Notes: generated from the sequence alone by a model not told the origin. DNA of 64,000 bases from Allium sativum (GCA_030737875.1 CM060922.1:754055603-754119602); one strand, 5' to 3'; shown: positions 22,377 to 33,835, counted from the stretch's first letter. Numbers and translations are program-made.

Positions 22377-22617
22377 GGCGGGAAGATTCCCGCCCTGACC
22401 ATGTCGACAGGGCTGTCGACAGGCCTGTCGACAGGGGTGTCGACTTGCCTGTCGACTTGCCTGTCGACACGGCGTCTCGAGCCAGAAAGTTTGGGTGCAC
22501 CAGATCTGGTTTTCTGGCTAGGGCTGAGCTTGGTTCTAGAGATTTCCTAAATCTAACGGACCTAAATTAATCTAGGGTTAATCTAAGGGCCTAAAACACT
22601 CTCTTAATCTATAAATA
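22377..22617 (+). promoter_or_regulatory. Element A U3 module, 5' LTR
   Basis: GGCGGGAAGATTCCCGCC at 22377-22394 is an inverted repeat containing ATTCCCGC, which fits the plant E2F consensus WTTSSCSS. GTCGAC follows at 22403, 22415, 22427, 22439, 22451 and 22463, exactly every 12 bp. TATAAATA lies at 22610-22617. The downstream copy in the 3' LTR is identical in these parts (30803-31043). Confidence 0.65.
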
Positions 22618-22959
22618 CACCCTAAACCTACCTTAATCCATACTAAAAATAGAAATGAAGGCCTCATGCCGCCAAATTAAATCCTAGAAGGAGTCTCCAT
22701 TAATCTAAGAAGGAAGTTTCAAGCTAATCCCTCTCAAATCATTCTCTAATCATCACCATCTTCATAATTAGCAACTAATTCCTCTTCATAAGTTGGTTAA
22801 TTTTGGGTTTGGTGAGTTTCTATCACTTTAACATCAATTGTTAAAGTAAGTAGATTGGGTGTAATGAGACTTATGGTCTTAAATGCGGATTAGTGAGTTT
22901 GAATCATTCATAATGATATGTTACTCTATGTTGTTCTATGTTTATGCATACTTGATAAG

Positions 22960-23480
22960 TTGGTTTATGCATGCTTAATAAGTTAATTTATGCATGTTTA
23001 ACAAGTTGGTTTATGCATGCTTAACAAGTGGATTTATGCATATTTAATGAGTGGAATTATGCATGTTTAACAAAGTGAGTTATGCAAGTTAAGTATATGT
23101 TTAAATGCAAGTTATGAATGCTTATGCAAGTATATGGATGCTTATGCAAGTCATGTATATGTTTAAATGCAAGATTTATGTGATATGCAAGTTATGCATG
23201 CTTATGCAAGTATATGAATGCTTATGCAAGATATGTATATGCTTAAATGACATGATATGCAAGTTATGCATGTTTATGCAAGTATGTGAATGTTTATGCA
23301 AGTATGTGGATGCTTATGCAAGTATATGAATGCTTATGCAAGTTATGTGTATGCTTAAATGCATGTTTAACATGTTATGCAAGTTATGAGAATGCCTATA
23401 TGCAAGTTCAACATGTTATGCAAGATATGTGTATGATAATATGCAAGCTCATATGCAACATGTTATGCAAATCATGTGTA
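22960..23480 (+). repeat. Short tandem repeats in element A 5' LTR
   Basis: First about 26-bp units with TTTATGCATG(C/T)TTAA, then about 20-bp units of the type TTATGCAAGTATGTGAATGC. One 20-bp unit near 23277-23296 is absent from the 3' LTR. Confidence 0.85.
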
Positions 23481-23861
23481 TGATGATATGCAAGTTTGGG
23501 TTATATGTAGTTGGGTTAATGTATGCTCATATATGCAAGTTGACATCCTCTTAACCCATGACAAAGTTATATGCTAAAACCATGATATTTGTGATGATCT
23601 TCCCCTTTTATTATGTCATGAAATGAGAACGATTTACGTGGGAAACGATGGGGTTGGTAAATATGTTAATAAATGAATGATTGGGTATGATTAAGCATAC
23701 CATAAAAATAAATTACCATAAGTGGGAATTTACCTATTGAGTTAGGTCTACCCCATGGGAATTTACCTATTGAGTTAGGTCTACCCATGTTATGGAAAAC
23801 TTGATATTAATTAGGGATAATTAATATGGGGGTGATTAATTAGGTGTAATTAATCGACTAA

Positions 23862-24077
23862 GACACGAGGTTGGACTCATTTGTAGTGTAAAACTGCCCG
23901 GACCCGACCGGCTTAACCAGTTGCTACAAATGGCAGCCCAATGTGAGAGGTCTTAGCCATAAATTAAATACGTGATTAAGGTAAAGACACGAGGTTAGAC
24001 TCTGTTATGACGTAAGACTGCCCGGATTCTACCGGCTTAACCAGGCGGTCATAACAGCCAGTCTAATGTGGGAGGTC
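23862..24077 (+). other. Paired covarying hairpin units, element A 5' LTR
   Basis: Unit 23862-23952: CATTTGTAG (23878-23886) pairs with CTACAAATG (23924-23932). Unit 23986-24077: TTAGACT (23995-24001) pairs with AGTCTAA (24060-24066), and CTGTTATGAC (24002-24011) with GTCATAACAG (24048-24057). Loops share CTGCCCGGA, ACCGGCTTAACCAG. Each unit ends TGTG(A/G)GAGGTC. Confidence 0.8.
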
Positions 24078-24560
24078 TTTATGGGAGATCACGATCTTAA
24101 TTAATTAAGAAACACTTAACCATATTAGCATGTAGTGGGACATGAGGGGTTAAGTGGGTGCCTTGGGTGGCATGAGGAAATTTAATGGTTGCCTTGGGTG
24201 GCATGTGGAATCTAGTGGGTTGCCTTGGGTGGCAATAGAAAATACGATTAGAATACTTAACCAAGAGAAGCATGTAATTAAACATGATTAAAGGGTTAAG
24301 TGGGATACACTAGATATTTGACAAGCTTAAGTGGGTAGCTTGTGGGGGCCCATTTCAACCAATATCCCAAATGTATCTTTGTGGGCTCGACCTATGTCGA
24401 GTGACGGGACACGCATATTGGGATTGATTATAAGAGGCCAAAACGGGTTAGCGGTGGCAACGCAAGTCCAACGGGTTTCATATGCGTGTGTGGGCCCGGG
24501 CTGGTAGATAAGCCGTTGTTGCATCGTGTAGATATAAAGCCGTGCACCGTTAGTATTGGG

Positions 24561-24638
24561 TAGCCACTTTAGGGGAGTGATACACCCCACTGTGGGACCA
24601 GCACGGGTATCTACGGTAGGGAGCCGATCGCTTGGGGA
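24561..24638 (+). other. Conserved LTR block, element A 5' LTR
   Basis: GCCACTTTAGGG, TGATACACCCC and GGGAGCCGATCGCTTGGGG, as in TE1 and C. The 3' LTR copy is at 32967-33043. Confidence 0.6.
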
Positions 24639-25426
24639 GTAGTGGGTACACCTAATGAAGATAGGGGCAGACGGCACCTATGTAGGGGTACACGAAACTA
24701 CTGGGTAAGAATTACTGGGTACACCTAGTGGAGATAGGGGCAGACGGCACCTATGTAGTGGGCTAGGGGTACATGAAACTACTGGGGAAATTTTCTAAGT
24801 CCTTGGAAGGGATCAACCTTTAAGTAGGAATGACTGGTGTGGTGCAGTTAGTAATTATCCTTGGGTGGGTAGATGCGTCCTGACGGTTATCTTAGTTTAT
24901 CCTAAGTCTACCAAGCTGCTTAGTGTAGCCATTCATCCCCAGATATTACCGTAGGTCAAGTTTATGTCTTCTCTGGTTACTTTAATGATTGTATTGTTAA
25001 AGTTATAGGACTCACTCAGACTTATGTCTGACCCCGTTGTTTTTATCTTTTTCCCAACCCTCAGGTCCTACGGTGGATCCTAGCGGTAGTAGAGCTTGAT
25101 CGGATTGCTGTTCCAGTCTTTAGGAGCTTGGGTAGATGTAAAGCTCCAGTTATCCAGTTATCTTTTCTTTGGTTATGGCTATTGTATGAGAGAGTGGGAT
25201 TATGTACTTCTTTATTTTGATGGATATTGTACTTGACTTTTATCATGGTTTTATGATGTAACCAGACATGTTTATTTTCCGCTGTTATGAGATGATGTTT
25301 TAAAATTTCAAGTACTATTTATATCTGTCTTGTTGTAATTTTTCTGTTCTATATTCACTAAAATACTCCACCGATGCTATGGCATTCCCTTAGTGAGTGA
25401 CCATAGCGGGCGTGGGGTGTTACACG

Positions 25427-25438
25427 TGGTATCAGAGC
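25427..25438 (+). other. Element A primer binding site (tRNA-iMet)
   Basis: TGGTATCAGAGC, a full 12-base match to the complement of the initiator-methionine tRNA 3' end, two bases after the LTR. Confidence 0.95.
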
Positions 25439-25618
25439 AAAGGTTACCGGAACAGATAAAATTTTTAGAAAACTATTTTTCTAAAACATTTTTGGAAAAG
25501 ATATTTTCAAAAACATGTCTTTTAAGAGAAAAGTTTTTGAAAGAAAAGCATAATCCCCAATAGACATATCTATATCCTTCGAATTCTCCGTTTTGAATCT
25601 TTCCTTTTTCGTTTCAGC

Positions 25619-28600
25619 ATGGCCGAGAATCTTAATCTTCCGGAGGGTGTGACGGTACCAGTATGGTATAGGAGATTGATGGAGGCTAGGGCCACCACTG
25701 CGGGTCCAGCAAATATTCCTCCACCAACCGTAGCACCCGATCTTCCTCCTCCCCCTCCTCCTCGCACGGATACTTTTGCTAAGACTTGCAAGGAATTTAA
25801 AGCTATGGGAGGGAAACCTTTTCAAGGATCTGAAACCTTTGTGGAGGCTAGAGATTGGCTTAAGGAGGTGGAAGAGTTGATAGATATCTTTGAGATGGAA
25901 GAAGGGAAGAAAGTCAAGTTGGCTGCTTGGTTAATGAAGGGAGAGGCCTCATTCTGGTGGGAGGTTACTAATGGAGAACGCGCCGTTGACTCTTGGGCGG
26001 ATTTTAAGCAAAGATTTGTGGCAAAGTTTCTCTCAAGGGCGGAGGAAAACTTGTATATGGAAAGATTCTTGACTCTAAAGCAAGGAAATCTCTCGGTGAA
26101 GGAATATGTCAACAAGTTTAATCAATTGGCAAGGTTTGGCCTAGACATGGTGAATACACCGGAGAAGAAGGCTTTGAGGTTCGTGAAAGGCTTGAATGAA
26201 CCGATGCATGGGTTGGCTATGACTCATATCCCTATGGGGGCCACCTTTGAGAAGCTAGTTGACATGGCACTCATGTATGAGGAAGAGAAGGGTCCTAATG
26301 TTAATAAGGCACCCGAGAAGAAGGGAGATCAAAAGAGACCTCAACAACAACAAAGCAAAGGTGGGAAAGGCAACGGTGGCAAGGGCAAGAAGAAGAAGTG
26401 TTTCAATTGTGGGACACCTAGCCACCTAAGCAAGGATTGTCGCAAGAAGAAGAAGACTGGCTGCTTCCACTGTGGCGAAGCAGGGCATTTAGTGAAGGAT
26501 TGCCCTAAGAAAGGGCAAAGGACGGGATCTACCTCAGGAGGACAGGTGCAAGCTCTTATGGCACCGAGTCAGGCTAGGGGGCAAGTACAGGCTCTCGCGG
26601 TTCCACCGATTCAGGAGAGAGGTAGAACTATTTCCGTTGAAAGTCTGGTTTTTCTATTTGACCATCCTGTCCGTACATTGTTTGATTCAGGCGCATCGCA
26701 TTCGTTTATCTCATCATCATTAGTTGAGTCACTGCACTTAGACACCAGTCTGGTAGATGATCCCTTGGTTGTTTCAAACCCAAATGGGGGCTCCACTTAT
26801 TTGTCCATGATATGTTTGGGTTTGAATATTTCTATACTTAGCATTGAGTTTACATGTGATGCTTTTGTATTGGGCTTCACGGGCTATGGGTTGATTTTGG
26901 GCATGGACTGGTTATCCAGTAATGGTGCCGTTCTTGATTGCGAAAGGAGAGTTGTTAGGCTCATGACCCGCTTGGGTAACACTCTCGAGATTTCTTGTAA
27001 CCCCAGGGACTCTGTTATGCTAAGTTATCTTGAATCGCTTGACGCTTCGGTCGAGAGTTTGCAATCTGTTAGAGTGGTCCGGGAATATCCGGATGTGTTT
27101 GAGGAGGTGAAGGGCTTACCTCCGAAGCGGGAGATTGACTTCCGAATATATTTGGTGGATAATGCTAAACCGGTATCTTTACCAGTGCGCCACATGGCTC
27201 CTCGTGAGAGGAGGGAACTCCATAAGCAAGTAGGGGAGTTGCTTGAGAAGGGGTTCATAAGACGGAGCATATCGGAGTGGGGTGCTCCAGTAGTATTTGC
27301 TACGAAGGCGGATGGGTCCCTCAGACTTTGTGTAGACTATAGAGAACTCAACAAGCTCACAAAGAAGAATAGGCACCCATTGCCGAGAATAGATGATCTT
27401 TTCGATCAGTTGGTTGGCGCTTCAGTATTTTCTCAGTTGGACTTGGCCACGGGGTTTCATCAGTTGAGGGTGGCTGAGGATAGCATAGACAAGACTGCCT
27501 TTAGAACTCCGGATGGTTTCTATGAGTGGCTGGTGATGCCATTTGGGTTGACGAACGCCCCTGCATACTTTGTTGATTTGATGAGTAGGGTGTTCAGGGA
27601 GTTCCTTAATAAATTCGTGGTGGTCTTTGTGGATGATATCTTAGTATTTTCTAAGAGTGAAGAAGAGCATGCCCTACATCTTGGGGAAGTGTTGAAGACT
27701 CTTCGAGCACATAGCCTTAAGGCTAAATTCTCTAAATGTCACTTCTGGAGGAAAGAGGTGCGGTTCTTGGGGCACGTGGTCTCCAAGGAAGGGATAGCTG
27801 TGGATCCCGCGAAGGTAGTATCAATTCAGGATTGGAAGGTTCCGAAGAATGCTACCGAAGTAAGAAGTTTCTTGGGGTTGGCGGGTTATTATAGGAAGTT
27901 TATTAAAGACTTCGCGAAGATATCAGCCCCATTAACCCGCTTAACGAAGAAGAATCTTGTTTTCATAGATTGTGATGATGCGTTCCGACGGTTAAAGAGA
28001 GCTTTAACCACGGCTCCAGTTTTAGTGTTGCCAGATGGGAGCAAGCCCTTTGTTGTCTATACCGATGCCTGTGGGACAGGACTTGGCGCAGTCTTAATGC
28101 AAGAGGGAAGGGTAATAGCCTATGGTGGAAGGCAGTTGAGGGCACATGAGAAAAATTACCCTACTCATGATCTAGAGCTGGCCGCTATTGTTTTTGCACT
28201 TAAGATTTGGCGCCATTATCTTCTTGGTGAGAGATTCGAGTTGTTCACTGACCATAAATCATTGAAGTACTTGTTCTCTCAGAAGGATTTAAACTTAAGA
28301 CAGCAAAGGTGGATGGAGTTCTTAGCATCTTATGATTTCGAGATAGCGTATACCCCTGGCAAGGGTAACGTGGTGGCGGACGCCTTGAGCAGGAAGAGGT
28401 TGTCCTTAAGTCCGTTGTTCGTGGAACGACAAAGCTTGGAATTTATCTCGATGTTTGACTTCAGACCTTCCGTTGATTATGTACCCGGTTTGCTAGCTTC
28501 CTTGGAAGTTAGACCTACTCTTTTGGGGCGGATTGGTGAAGCACAGAGGGACGACCCACAGTTGGTTGAGTTAGTAGAGAAGCTCATAAGGGGGGAGTCG

Positions 28601-29998
28601 TCCAGCCATTTGAGTAGGTACACCCTAGACGATAGGGGGTGCTTGCGTAGAGACGGTAGACTTTGTGTACCGCAAGACGAGGGTTTGAGGAAGGCTATTC
28701 TTGATGACGCACACCGTTCTAGGATGACCATTCATCCCGGTGGGGACAAGATGTACCAAGACATGAAGAGGGTTTTCTTCTGGGCCGGTATGAAGAAAGA
28801 TGTGGCCGAGTATGTCGCTCGATGTTTGGTGTGCCAGCAAGTGAAGGCGGAGCAAAGGAAACCAGGTGGGTTGCTTCACCCATTGGAGGTTCCGCAATGG
28901 AAGTGGGATAGCGTCTCGATGGATTTTATTGACGGGTTACCCAGGTCGAGGAAGGGTAATACAGGAATTTGGGTGGTGGTAGACAGACTTACTAAGAGCG
29001 CCCATTTCATACCTGTGAAGAGTAAGAGGACTGCTCCATGGCTAGCTTCAGTATATCTTCGGGAGATAGTTCGATTACATGGGGTACCCTCTAGCATAGT
29101 GAGTGATCGAGATCCTATCTTCACTAGCGAGTTCTGGAGAAGTTTGCAAGAAGCAGTGGGGACTCAATTGTGTCTGAGCACCGCATATCATCCTCAGACG
29201 GACGGCCAGACTGAGAGGGTGAATCGTGTTCTAGAAGACCTTTTGAGGCTTTGTATCTTAGATTTTGGAGGTACATGGGAAGAGCATCTTCCATTGGTGG
29301 AGTTCGCATATAATAACAGCTTTCAGTCCAATATTGGTATGGCTCCTTTCGAAGCTCTCTATGGAAGGCCTTGTCGATCACCTACATGTTGGTGGGAATC
29401 TACGGATAAGATCTTGCTTGGGCCTGATATGATTAGGGAGACTTCTGAGAAGATTGACTTGATTCAAAGAAGGATGAAAGCAGCGCAGGATAGGCAAAAA
29501 TCTTATGCGGACAAGAGAAGGACGGATCTTGAGTTTGAGGTTGGGGATATGGTTTTTGTCAAGGTATCTCCGTTGAGAAATGTTGTTCGCTTCGGATCCG
29601 TTGGGAAGTTAGCACCGAGGTTTGTTGGGCCGTTTCCTATCAAGGAAAGGATTGGACGGATGGCATATAGGGTGGAGTTGCCCGACAGACTTAGTGGTGT
29701 TCATGATGTATTCCATGTATCACATCTGAGGAAGTGCTTACATGAGACGGCAGAGGTGGTAGAGCCGAGCTCCCTTAGAGATGTAGAGGTAGAGCGTGAT
29801 GCGGGTATTCGACGAGCCCCTACTCGCATCCTTGGGTCAGAGACTAGGAAGTTGAGAAACATAGAGGTTCAGCTAGTCAAAGTGCAATGGGGAGAAGATG
29901 AGAGCAACGCAACTTGGGAGACGGAAGCGAAGATGCGTTCGTTGTACCCATTTCTTTTTGAGGGTATGTCTTTACTTTCTCCTTTATCGCTTGTCTAG
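25619..29998 (+). CDS. Gag-Pol polyprotein of element A (Ty3-gypsy chromovirus)
   Basis: Single intact frame of 1459 codons starting at the first ATG after a 194-bp leader. Gag: proline-rich N-terminus, capsid-like region (about 60-220), two CCHC knuckles, [14 protein letters not shown] (261-274) and [14 protein letters not shown] (282-295). Protease: LFDSG with Asp356. Reverse transcriptase: about 515-760, FVDD at 670-673. RNase H: YTDA with Asp816. Integrase: H1032, H1039, C1069, C1072 zinc site and D1102, D1163, E1199, a D-D-35-E catalytic triad. GPF-type module, then a chromodomain-like tail from about 1400 ([14 protein letters not shown]). The polyprotein would make particles, copy the RNA and insert the DNA; chromodomains of this class are thought to steer insertion to heterochromatin. 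Gag and Pol share one frame, so the Gag:Pol ratio must be set after translation. All listed catalytic residues are present. Confidence 0.96.
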   Translation: MAENLNLPEGVTVPVWYRRLMEARATTAGPANIPPPTVAPDLPPPPPPRTDTFAKTCKEFKAMGGKPFQGSETFVEARDWLKEVEELIDIFEMEEGKKVKLAAWLMKGEASFWWEVTNGERAVDSWADFKQRFVAKFLSRAEENLYMERFLTLKQGNLSVKEYVNKFNQLARFGLDMVNTPEKKALRFVKGLNEPMHGLAMTHIPMGATFEKLVDMALMYEEEKGPNVNKAPEKKGDQKRPQQQQSKGGKGNGGKGKKKKCFNCGTPSHLSKDCRKKKKTGCFHCGEAGHLVKDCPKKGQRTGSTSGGQVQALMAPSQARGQVQALAVPPIQERGRTISVESLVFLFDHPVRTLFDSGASHSFISSSLVESLHLDTSLVDDPLVVSNPNGGSTYLSMICLGLNISILSIEFTCDAFVLGFTGYGLILGMDWLSSNGAVLDCERRVVRLMTRLGNTLEISCNPRDSVMLSYLESLDASVESLQSVRVVREYPDVFEEVKGLPPKREIDFRIYLVDNAKPVSLPVRHMAPRERRELHKQVGELLEKGFIRRSISEWGAPVVFATKADGSLRLCVDYRELNKLTKKNRHPLPRIDDLFDQLVGASVFSQLDLATGFHQLRVAEDSIDKTAFRTPDGFYEWLVMPFGLTNAPAYFVDLMSRVFREFLNKFVVVFVDDILVFSKSEEEHALHLGEVLKTLRAHSLKAKFSKCHFWRKEVRFLGHVVSKEGIAVDPAKVVSIQDWKVPKNATEVRSFLGLAGYYRKFIKDFAKISAPLTRLTKKNLVFIDCDDAFRRLKRALTTAPVLVLPDGSKPFVVYTDACGTGLGAVLMQEGRVIAYGGRQLRAHEKNYPTHDLELAAIVFALKIWRHYLLGERFELFTDHKSLKYLFSQKDLNLRQQRWMEFLASYDFEIAYTPGKGNVVADALSRKRLSLSPLFVERQSLEFISMFDFRPSVDYVPGLLASLEVRPTLLGRIGEAQRDDPQLVELVEKLIRGESSSHLSRYTLDDRGCLRRDGRLCVPQDEGLRKAILDDAHRSRMTIHPGGDKMYQDMKRVFFWAGMKKDVAEYVARCLVCQQVKAEQRKPGGLLHPLEVPQWKWDSVSMDFIDGLPRSRKGNTGIWVVVDRLTKSAHFIPVKSKRTAPWLASVYLREIVRLHGVPSSIVSDRDPIFTSEFWRSLQEAVGTQLCLSTAYHPQTDGQTERVNRVLEDLLRLCILDFGGTWEEHLPLVEFAYNNSFQSNIGMAPFEALYGRPCRSPTCWWESTDKILLGPDMIRETSEKIDLIQRRMKAAQDRQKSYADKRRTDLEFEVGDMVFVKVSPLRNVVRFGSVGKLAPRFVGPFPIKERIGRMAYRVELPDRLSGVHDVFHVSHLRKCLHETAEVVEPSSLRDVEVERDAGIRRAPTRILGSETRKLRNIEVQLVKVQWGEDESNATWETEAKMRSLYPFLFEGMSLLSPLSLV

Positions 29999-30537
29999 TA
30001 CTTATCTTATCTTTGGTATGTCCTCTCGTTAGTACCTTTGACCTTTAGATAGGGTAAACCTATGGTTGAAACATGTGTTTGAGACATGTTATGGTTGATG
30101 GATGCAAGTGGATGCAAGTGTTTGCTAGTGGTTGCTCGTGGATGCATATACACACACTCTAGGCACTAGATCGGCTCAGTCACTTCATATTGCATATTGC
30201 ATAAAATTGTGTGTAGGAAAATATATTTATGGATGTATAATGGTTGTGTTATCACATGGATGATGCATTTTGGTGAATGATTGTGCACTCATGTAGATAT
30301 TGTATGTGTCGATAGGGTTTTTTCGCATACATAATGGATGCATGGCACTATCATGGTTTGCATATGTTCATACATTAGATAGGGAACATATACACACACC
30401 GTTTGCATATGCTCATACATCATTAGAAACTGTTTAAGGACAATGGATGCCCGTGGTTGATGATTTGAGTAGATGGTTGTTTGGATGGTAGGATATGCAT
30501 TCTCCTTAGCTTAGAGATTTCGGGGACAAAATCCTTT
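29999..30537 (+). other. Element A 3' non-coding region
   Basis: No reading frame. It has repeated TGGATGCAAGTG-like, CATATG(T/C)TCATACAT and ACACACAC stretches. Similar regions in C and TE1 suggest a conserved role. It ends at the polypurine tract. Confidence 0.6.
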
Positions 30538-30550
30538 AAGGAGGGGAGAA
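30538..30550 (+). other. Element A polypurine tract
   Basis: AAGGAGGGGAGAA immediately before the 3' LTR. Confidence 0.93.
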
Positions 30551-33500
30551 TGTAACACCCCGAATTTTAGTTAATACTAAAATTCACTAATTACAGGATA
30601 AATAATCTCAGACGTGGGAATTGGGGGTAACGGGCTGCGTTATTGCGTTCGTCTTGGAAAAATACGCGAAATAGAGTCCGAGTTTTCGAGAATCGGAGTC
30701 CGTATGGCCCGGTTATCGCCCAAAGAAGTTTGCAGAAAAATTAGAGCTAAAAACAGATTTAGGAATTTAAATTTTAATTTAAATTTAGAACCAGCGGGGC
30801 CAGGCGGGAAGATTCCCGCCCTGACCATGTCGACAGGGCTGTCGACAGGCCTGTCGACAGGGGTGTCGACTTGCCTGTCGACTTGCCTGTCGACACGGCG
30901 TCTCGAGCCAGAAAGTTTGGGTGCACCAGATCTGGTTTTCTGGCTAGGGCTGAGCTTGGTTCTAGAGATTTCCTAAATCTAACGGACCTAAATTAATCTA
31001 GGGTTAATCTAAGGGCCTAAAACACTCTCTTAATCTATAAATACACCCTAAACCTACCTTAATCCATACTAAAAATAGAAATGAAGGCCTCATGCCGCCA
31101 AATTAAATCCTAGAAGGAGTCTCCATTAATCTAAGAAGGAAGTTTCAAGCTAATCCCTCTCAAATCATTCTCTAATCATCACCATCTTCATAATTAGCAA
31201 CTAATTCCTCTTCATAAGTTGGTTAATTTTGGGTTTGGTGAGTTTCTATCACTTTAACATCAATTGTTAAAGTAAGTAGATTGGGTGTAATGAGACTTAT
31301 GGTCTTAAATGCGGATTAGTGAGTTTGAATCATTCATAATGATATGTTACTCTATGTTGTTCTATGTTTATGCATACTTGATAAGTTGGTTTATGCATGC
31401 TTAATAAGTTAATTTATGCATGTTTAACAAGTTGGTTTATGCATGCTTAACAAGTGGATTTATGCATATTTAATGAGTGGAATTATGCATGTTTAACAAA
31501 GTGAGTTATGCAAGTTAAGTATATGTTTAAATGCAAGTTATGCATGCTTATGCAAGTATATGGATGCTTATGCAAGTCATGTATATGTTTAAATGCAAGA
31601 TTTATGTGATATGCAAGTTATGCATGCTTATGCAAGTATATGAATGCTTATGCAAGATATGTATATGCTTAAATGACATGATATGCAAGTTATGCATGTT
31701 TATGCAAGTATGTGGATGCTTATGCAAGTATATGAATGCTTATGCAAGTTATGTGTATGCTTAAATGCATGTTTAACATGTTATGCAAGTTATGAGAATG
31801 CCTATATGCAAGTTCAACATGTTATGCAAGATATGTGTATGATAATATGCAAGCTCATATGCAACATGTTATGCAAATCATGTGTATGATGATATGCAAG
31901 TTTGGGTTATATGTAGTTGGGTTAATGTATGCTCATATATGCAAGTTGACATCCTCTTAACCCATGACAAAGTTATATGCTAAAACCATGATATTTGTGA
32001 TGATCTTCCCCTTTTATTATGTCATGAAATGAGAACGATTTACGTGGGGAACGATGGGGTTGGTAAATATGTTAATAAATGAATGATTGGGTATGATTAA
32101 GCATACCATAAAAATAAATTACCATAAGTGGGAATTTACCTATTGAGTTAGGTCTACCCCATGGGAATTTACCTATTGAGTTAGGTCTACCCATGTTATG
32201 GAAAACTTGATATTAATTAGGGATGATTAATATGGGGGTGATTAATTAGGTGTAATTAATCGACTAAGACACGAGGTTGGACTCATTTGTAGTGTAAAAC
32301 TGCCCGGACCCGACCGGCTTAACCAGTTGCTACAAATGGCAGCCCAATGTGAGAGGTCTTAGCCATAAATTAAATACGTGATTAAGGTAAAGACACGAGG
32401 TTAGACTCTGTTATGACGTAAGACTGCCCGGATTCTACCGGCTTAACCAGGCGGTCATAACAGCCAGTCTAATGTGGGAGGTCTTTATGGGAGATCACGA
32501 TCTTAATTAATTAAGAAACACTTAACCATATTAGCATGTAGTGGGACATGAGGGGTTAAGTGGGTGCCTTGGGTGGCATGAGGAAATTTAATGGTTGCCT
32601 TGGGTGGCATGTGGAATCTAGTGGGTTGCCTTGGGTGGCAATAGAAAATACGATTAGAATACTTAACCAAGAGAAGCATGTAATTAAACATGATTAAAGG
32701 GTTAAGTGGGATACACTAGATATTTGACAAGCTTAAGTGGGTAGCTTGTGGGGGCCCATTTCAACCAATATCCCAAACGTATCTTTGTGGGCTCGACCTA
32801 TGTCGAGTGACGGGACACGCATATTGGGCTTGATTATAAGAGGCCAAAACGGGTTAGCGGTGGCAACGCAAGTCCAACGGGTTTCATATGCGTGTGTGGG
32901 CCCGGGCTGGTAGATAAGCCGTTGTTGCATCGTGTAGATATAAAGCCGTGCACCGTTAGTATTGGGTAGCCACTTTAGGGGAGTGATACACCCCACTGTG
33001 GGACCAGCACGGGTATCTACGGTAGGGAGCCGATCGCTTGGGGAGTAGTGGGTACACCTAATGAAGATAGGGGCAGACGACACCTATGTAGGGGTACACG
33101 AAACTACTGGGTAAGAATTACTGGGTACACCTAGTGGAGATAGGGGCAGACGGCACCTATGTAGTGGGCTAGGGGTACATGAAACTACTGGGGAAATTTT
33201 CTAAGTCCTTGGAAGGGATCAACCTTTAAGTAGGAATGACTGGTGTGGTGCAGTTAGTAATTATCCTTGGGTGGGTAGATGCGTCCTGACGGTTATCTTA
33301 GTTTATCCTAAGTCTACCAAGCTGCTTAGTGTAGCCATTCATCCCCAGATATTACCGTAGGTCAAGTTTATGTCTTCTCTGGTTACTTTAATGATTGTAT
33401 TGTTAAAGTTATAGGACTCACTCAGACTTATGTCTGACCCCGTTGTTTTTATCTTTTTCCCAACCCTCAGGTCCTACGGTGGATCCTAGCGGTAGTAGAG

Positions 33501-33830
33501 CTTGATCGGATTGCTGTTCCAGTCTTTAGGAGCTTGGGTAGATGTAAAGCTCCAGTTATCCAGTTATCTTTTCTTTGGTTATGGCTATTGTATGAGAGAG
33601 TGGGATTATGTACTTCTTTATTTTGATGGATATTGTACTTGACTTTTATCATGGTTTTATGATGTAACCAGACATGTTTATTTTCCGCTGTTATGAGATG
33701 ATGTTTTAAAATTTCAAGTACTATTTATATCTGTCTTGTTGTAATTTTTCTGTTCTATATTCACTAAAATACTCCACCGATGCTATGGCATTCCCTTAGT
33801 GAGTGACCATAGCGGGCGTGGGGTGTTACA
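30551..33830 (+). repeat. Element A 3' LTR
   Basis: Nearly identical to the 5' LTR. Differences include CCG (30700-30702) against AAC (22274-22276) and one missing 20-bp repeat. It carries the same module, intron sites (31238, 33470) and structures. Confidence 0.95.
32268..32483 (+). other. Paired covarying hairpin units, element A 3' LTR
   Basis: Units 32268-32358 and 32392-32483, with the same stems as the 5' LTR copy. Confidence 0.8.
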
Positions 33831-33835
33831 AAAGT
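33831..33835. repeat. Target duplication of A, right (AAAGT)
   Basis: Matches 22120-22124. Confidence 0.92.

Larger units (their letters stand above)
22812..25064 (+). other. Candidate intron inside element A 5' LTR
   Basis: The donor TTTG|GTGAGT has GT at 22812-22813, about 200 bp after the TATA box. The acceptor is CTTTTTCCCAACCCTCAG ending at 25064. The corresponding sites in the 3' LTR are 31238 and 33470. Paired hairpins and the conserved block lie inside. Confidence 0.45.
22125..25424 (+). repeat. Element A 5' LTR
   Basis: TGTAACACCCC to GGGGTGTTACA. Contains the U3 module, candidate intron, short tandem repeats, paired hairpins and the conserved block. A 120-codon reading frame at 22188-22550 is a by-product of the GTCGAC repeats and is not credited. 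Confidence 0.95.
22125..33830 (+). mobile_element. Element A: intact Tekay-like chromovirus
   Basis: A complete 11.7 kb Ty3-gypsy element: LTRs 22125-25424 (3300 bp) and 30551-33830 (3280 bp), primer site, one uninterrupted Gag-Pol frame, polypurine tract and AAAGT target duplication. The LTRs differ by about ten base substitutions and one 20-bp repeat copy, near 0.3%, so insertion is recent. Long LTRs, initiator-Met primer, a single frame and a chromodomain-like C-terminus fit the Tekay/Del lineage; a tree would be needed to confirm. It is inserted in LTR B. No defect is visible that would prevent activity. Confidence 0.95.

Noticed and set aside
22188..22550. Reading frame of 120 codons repeated at 30614-30976 with LSTG-type repeats
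   Set aside because: It lies in the U3 of the element A LTRs and is produced by the 12-bp GTCGAC array; its duplication is simply the two LTRs.
23105..23483. Cysteine and methionine-rich small frames with repeated MQV/ECLCK-like patterns
   Set aside because: Translation of the 20-bp tandem DNA repeat in the LTR; a 20-bp copy change shifts the frame.
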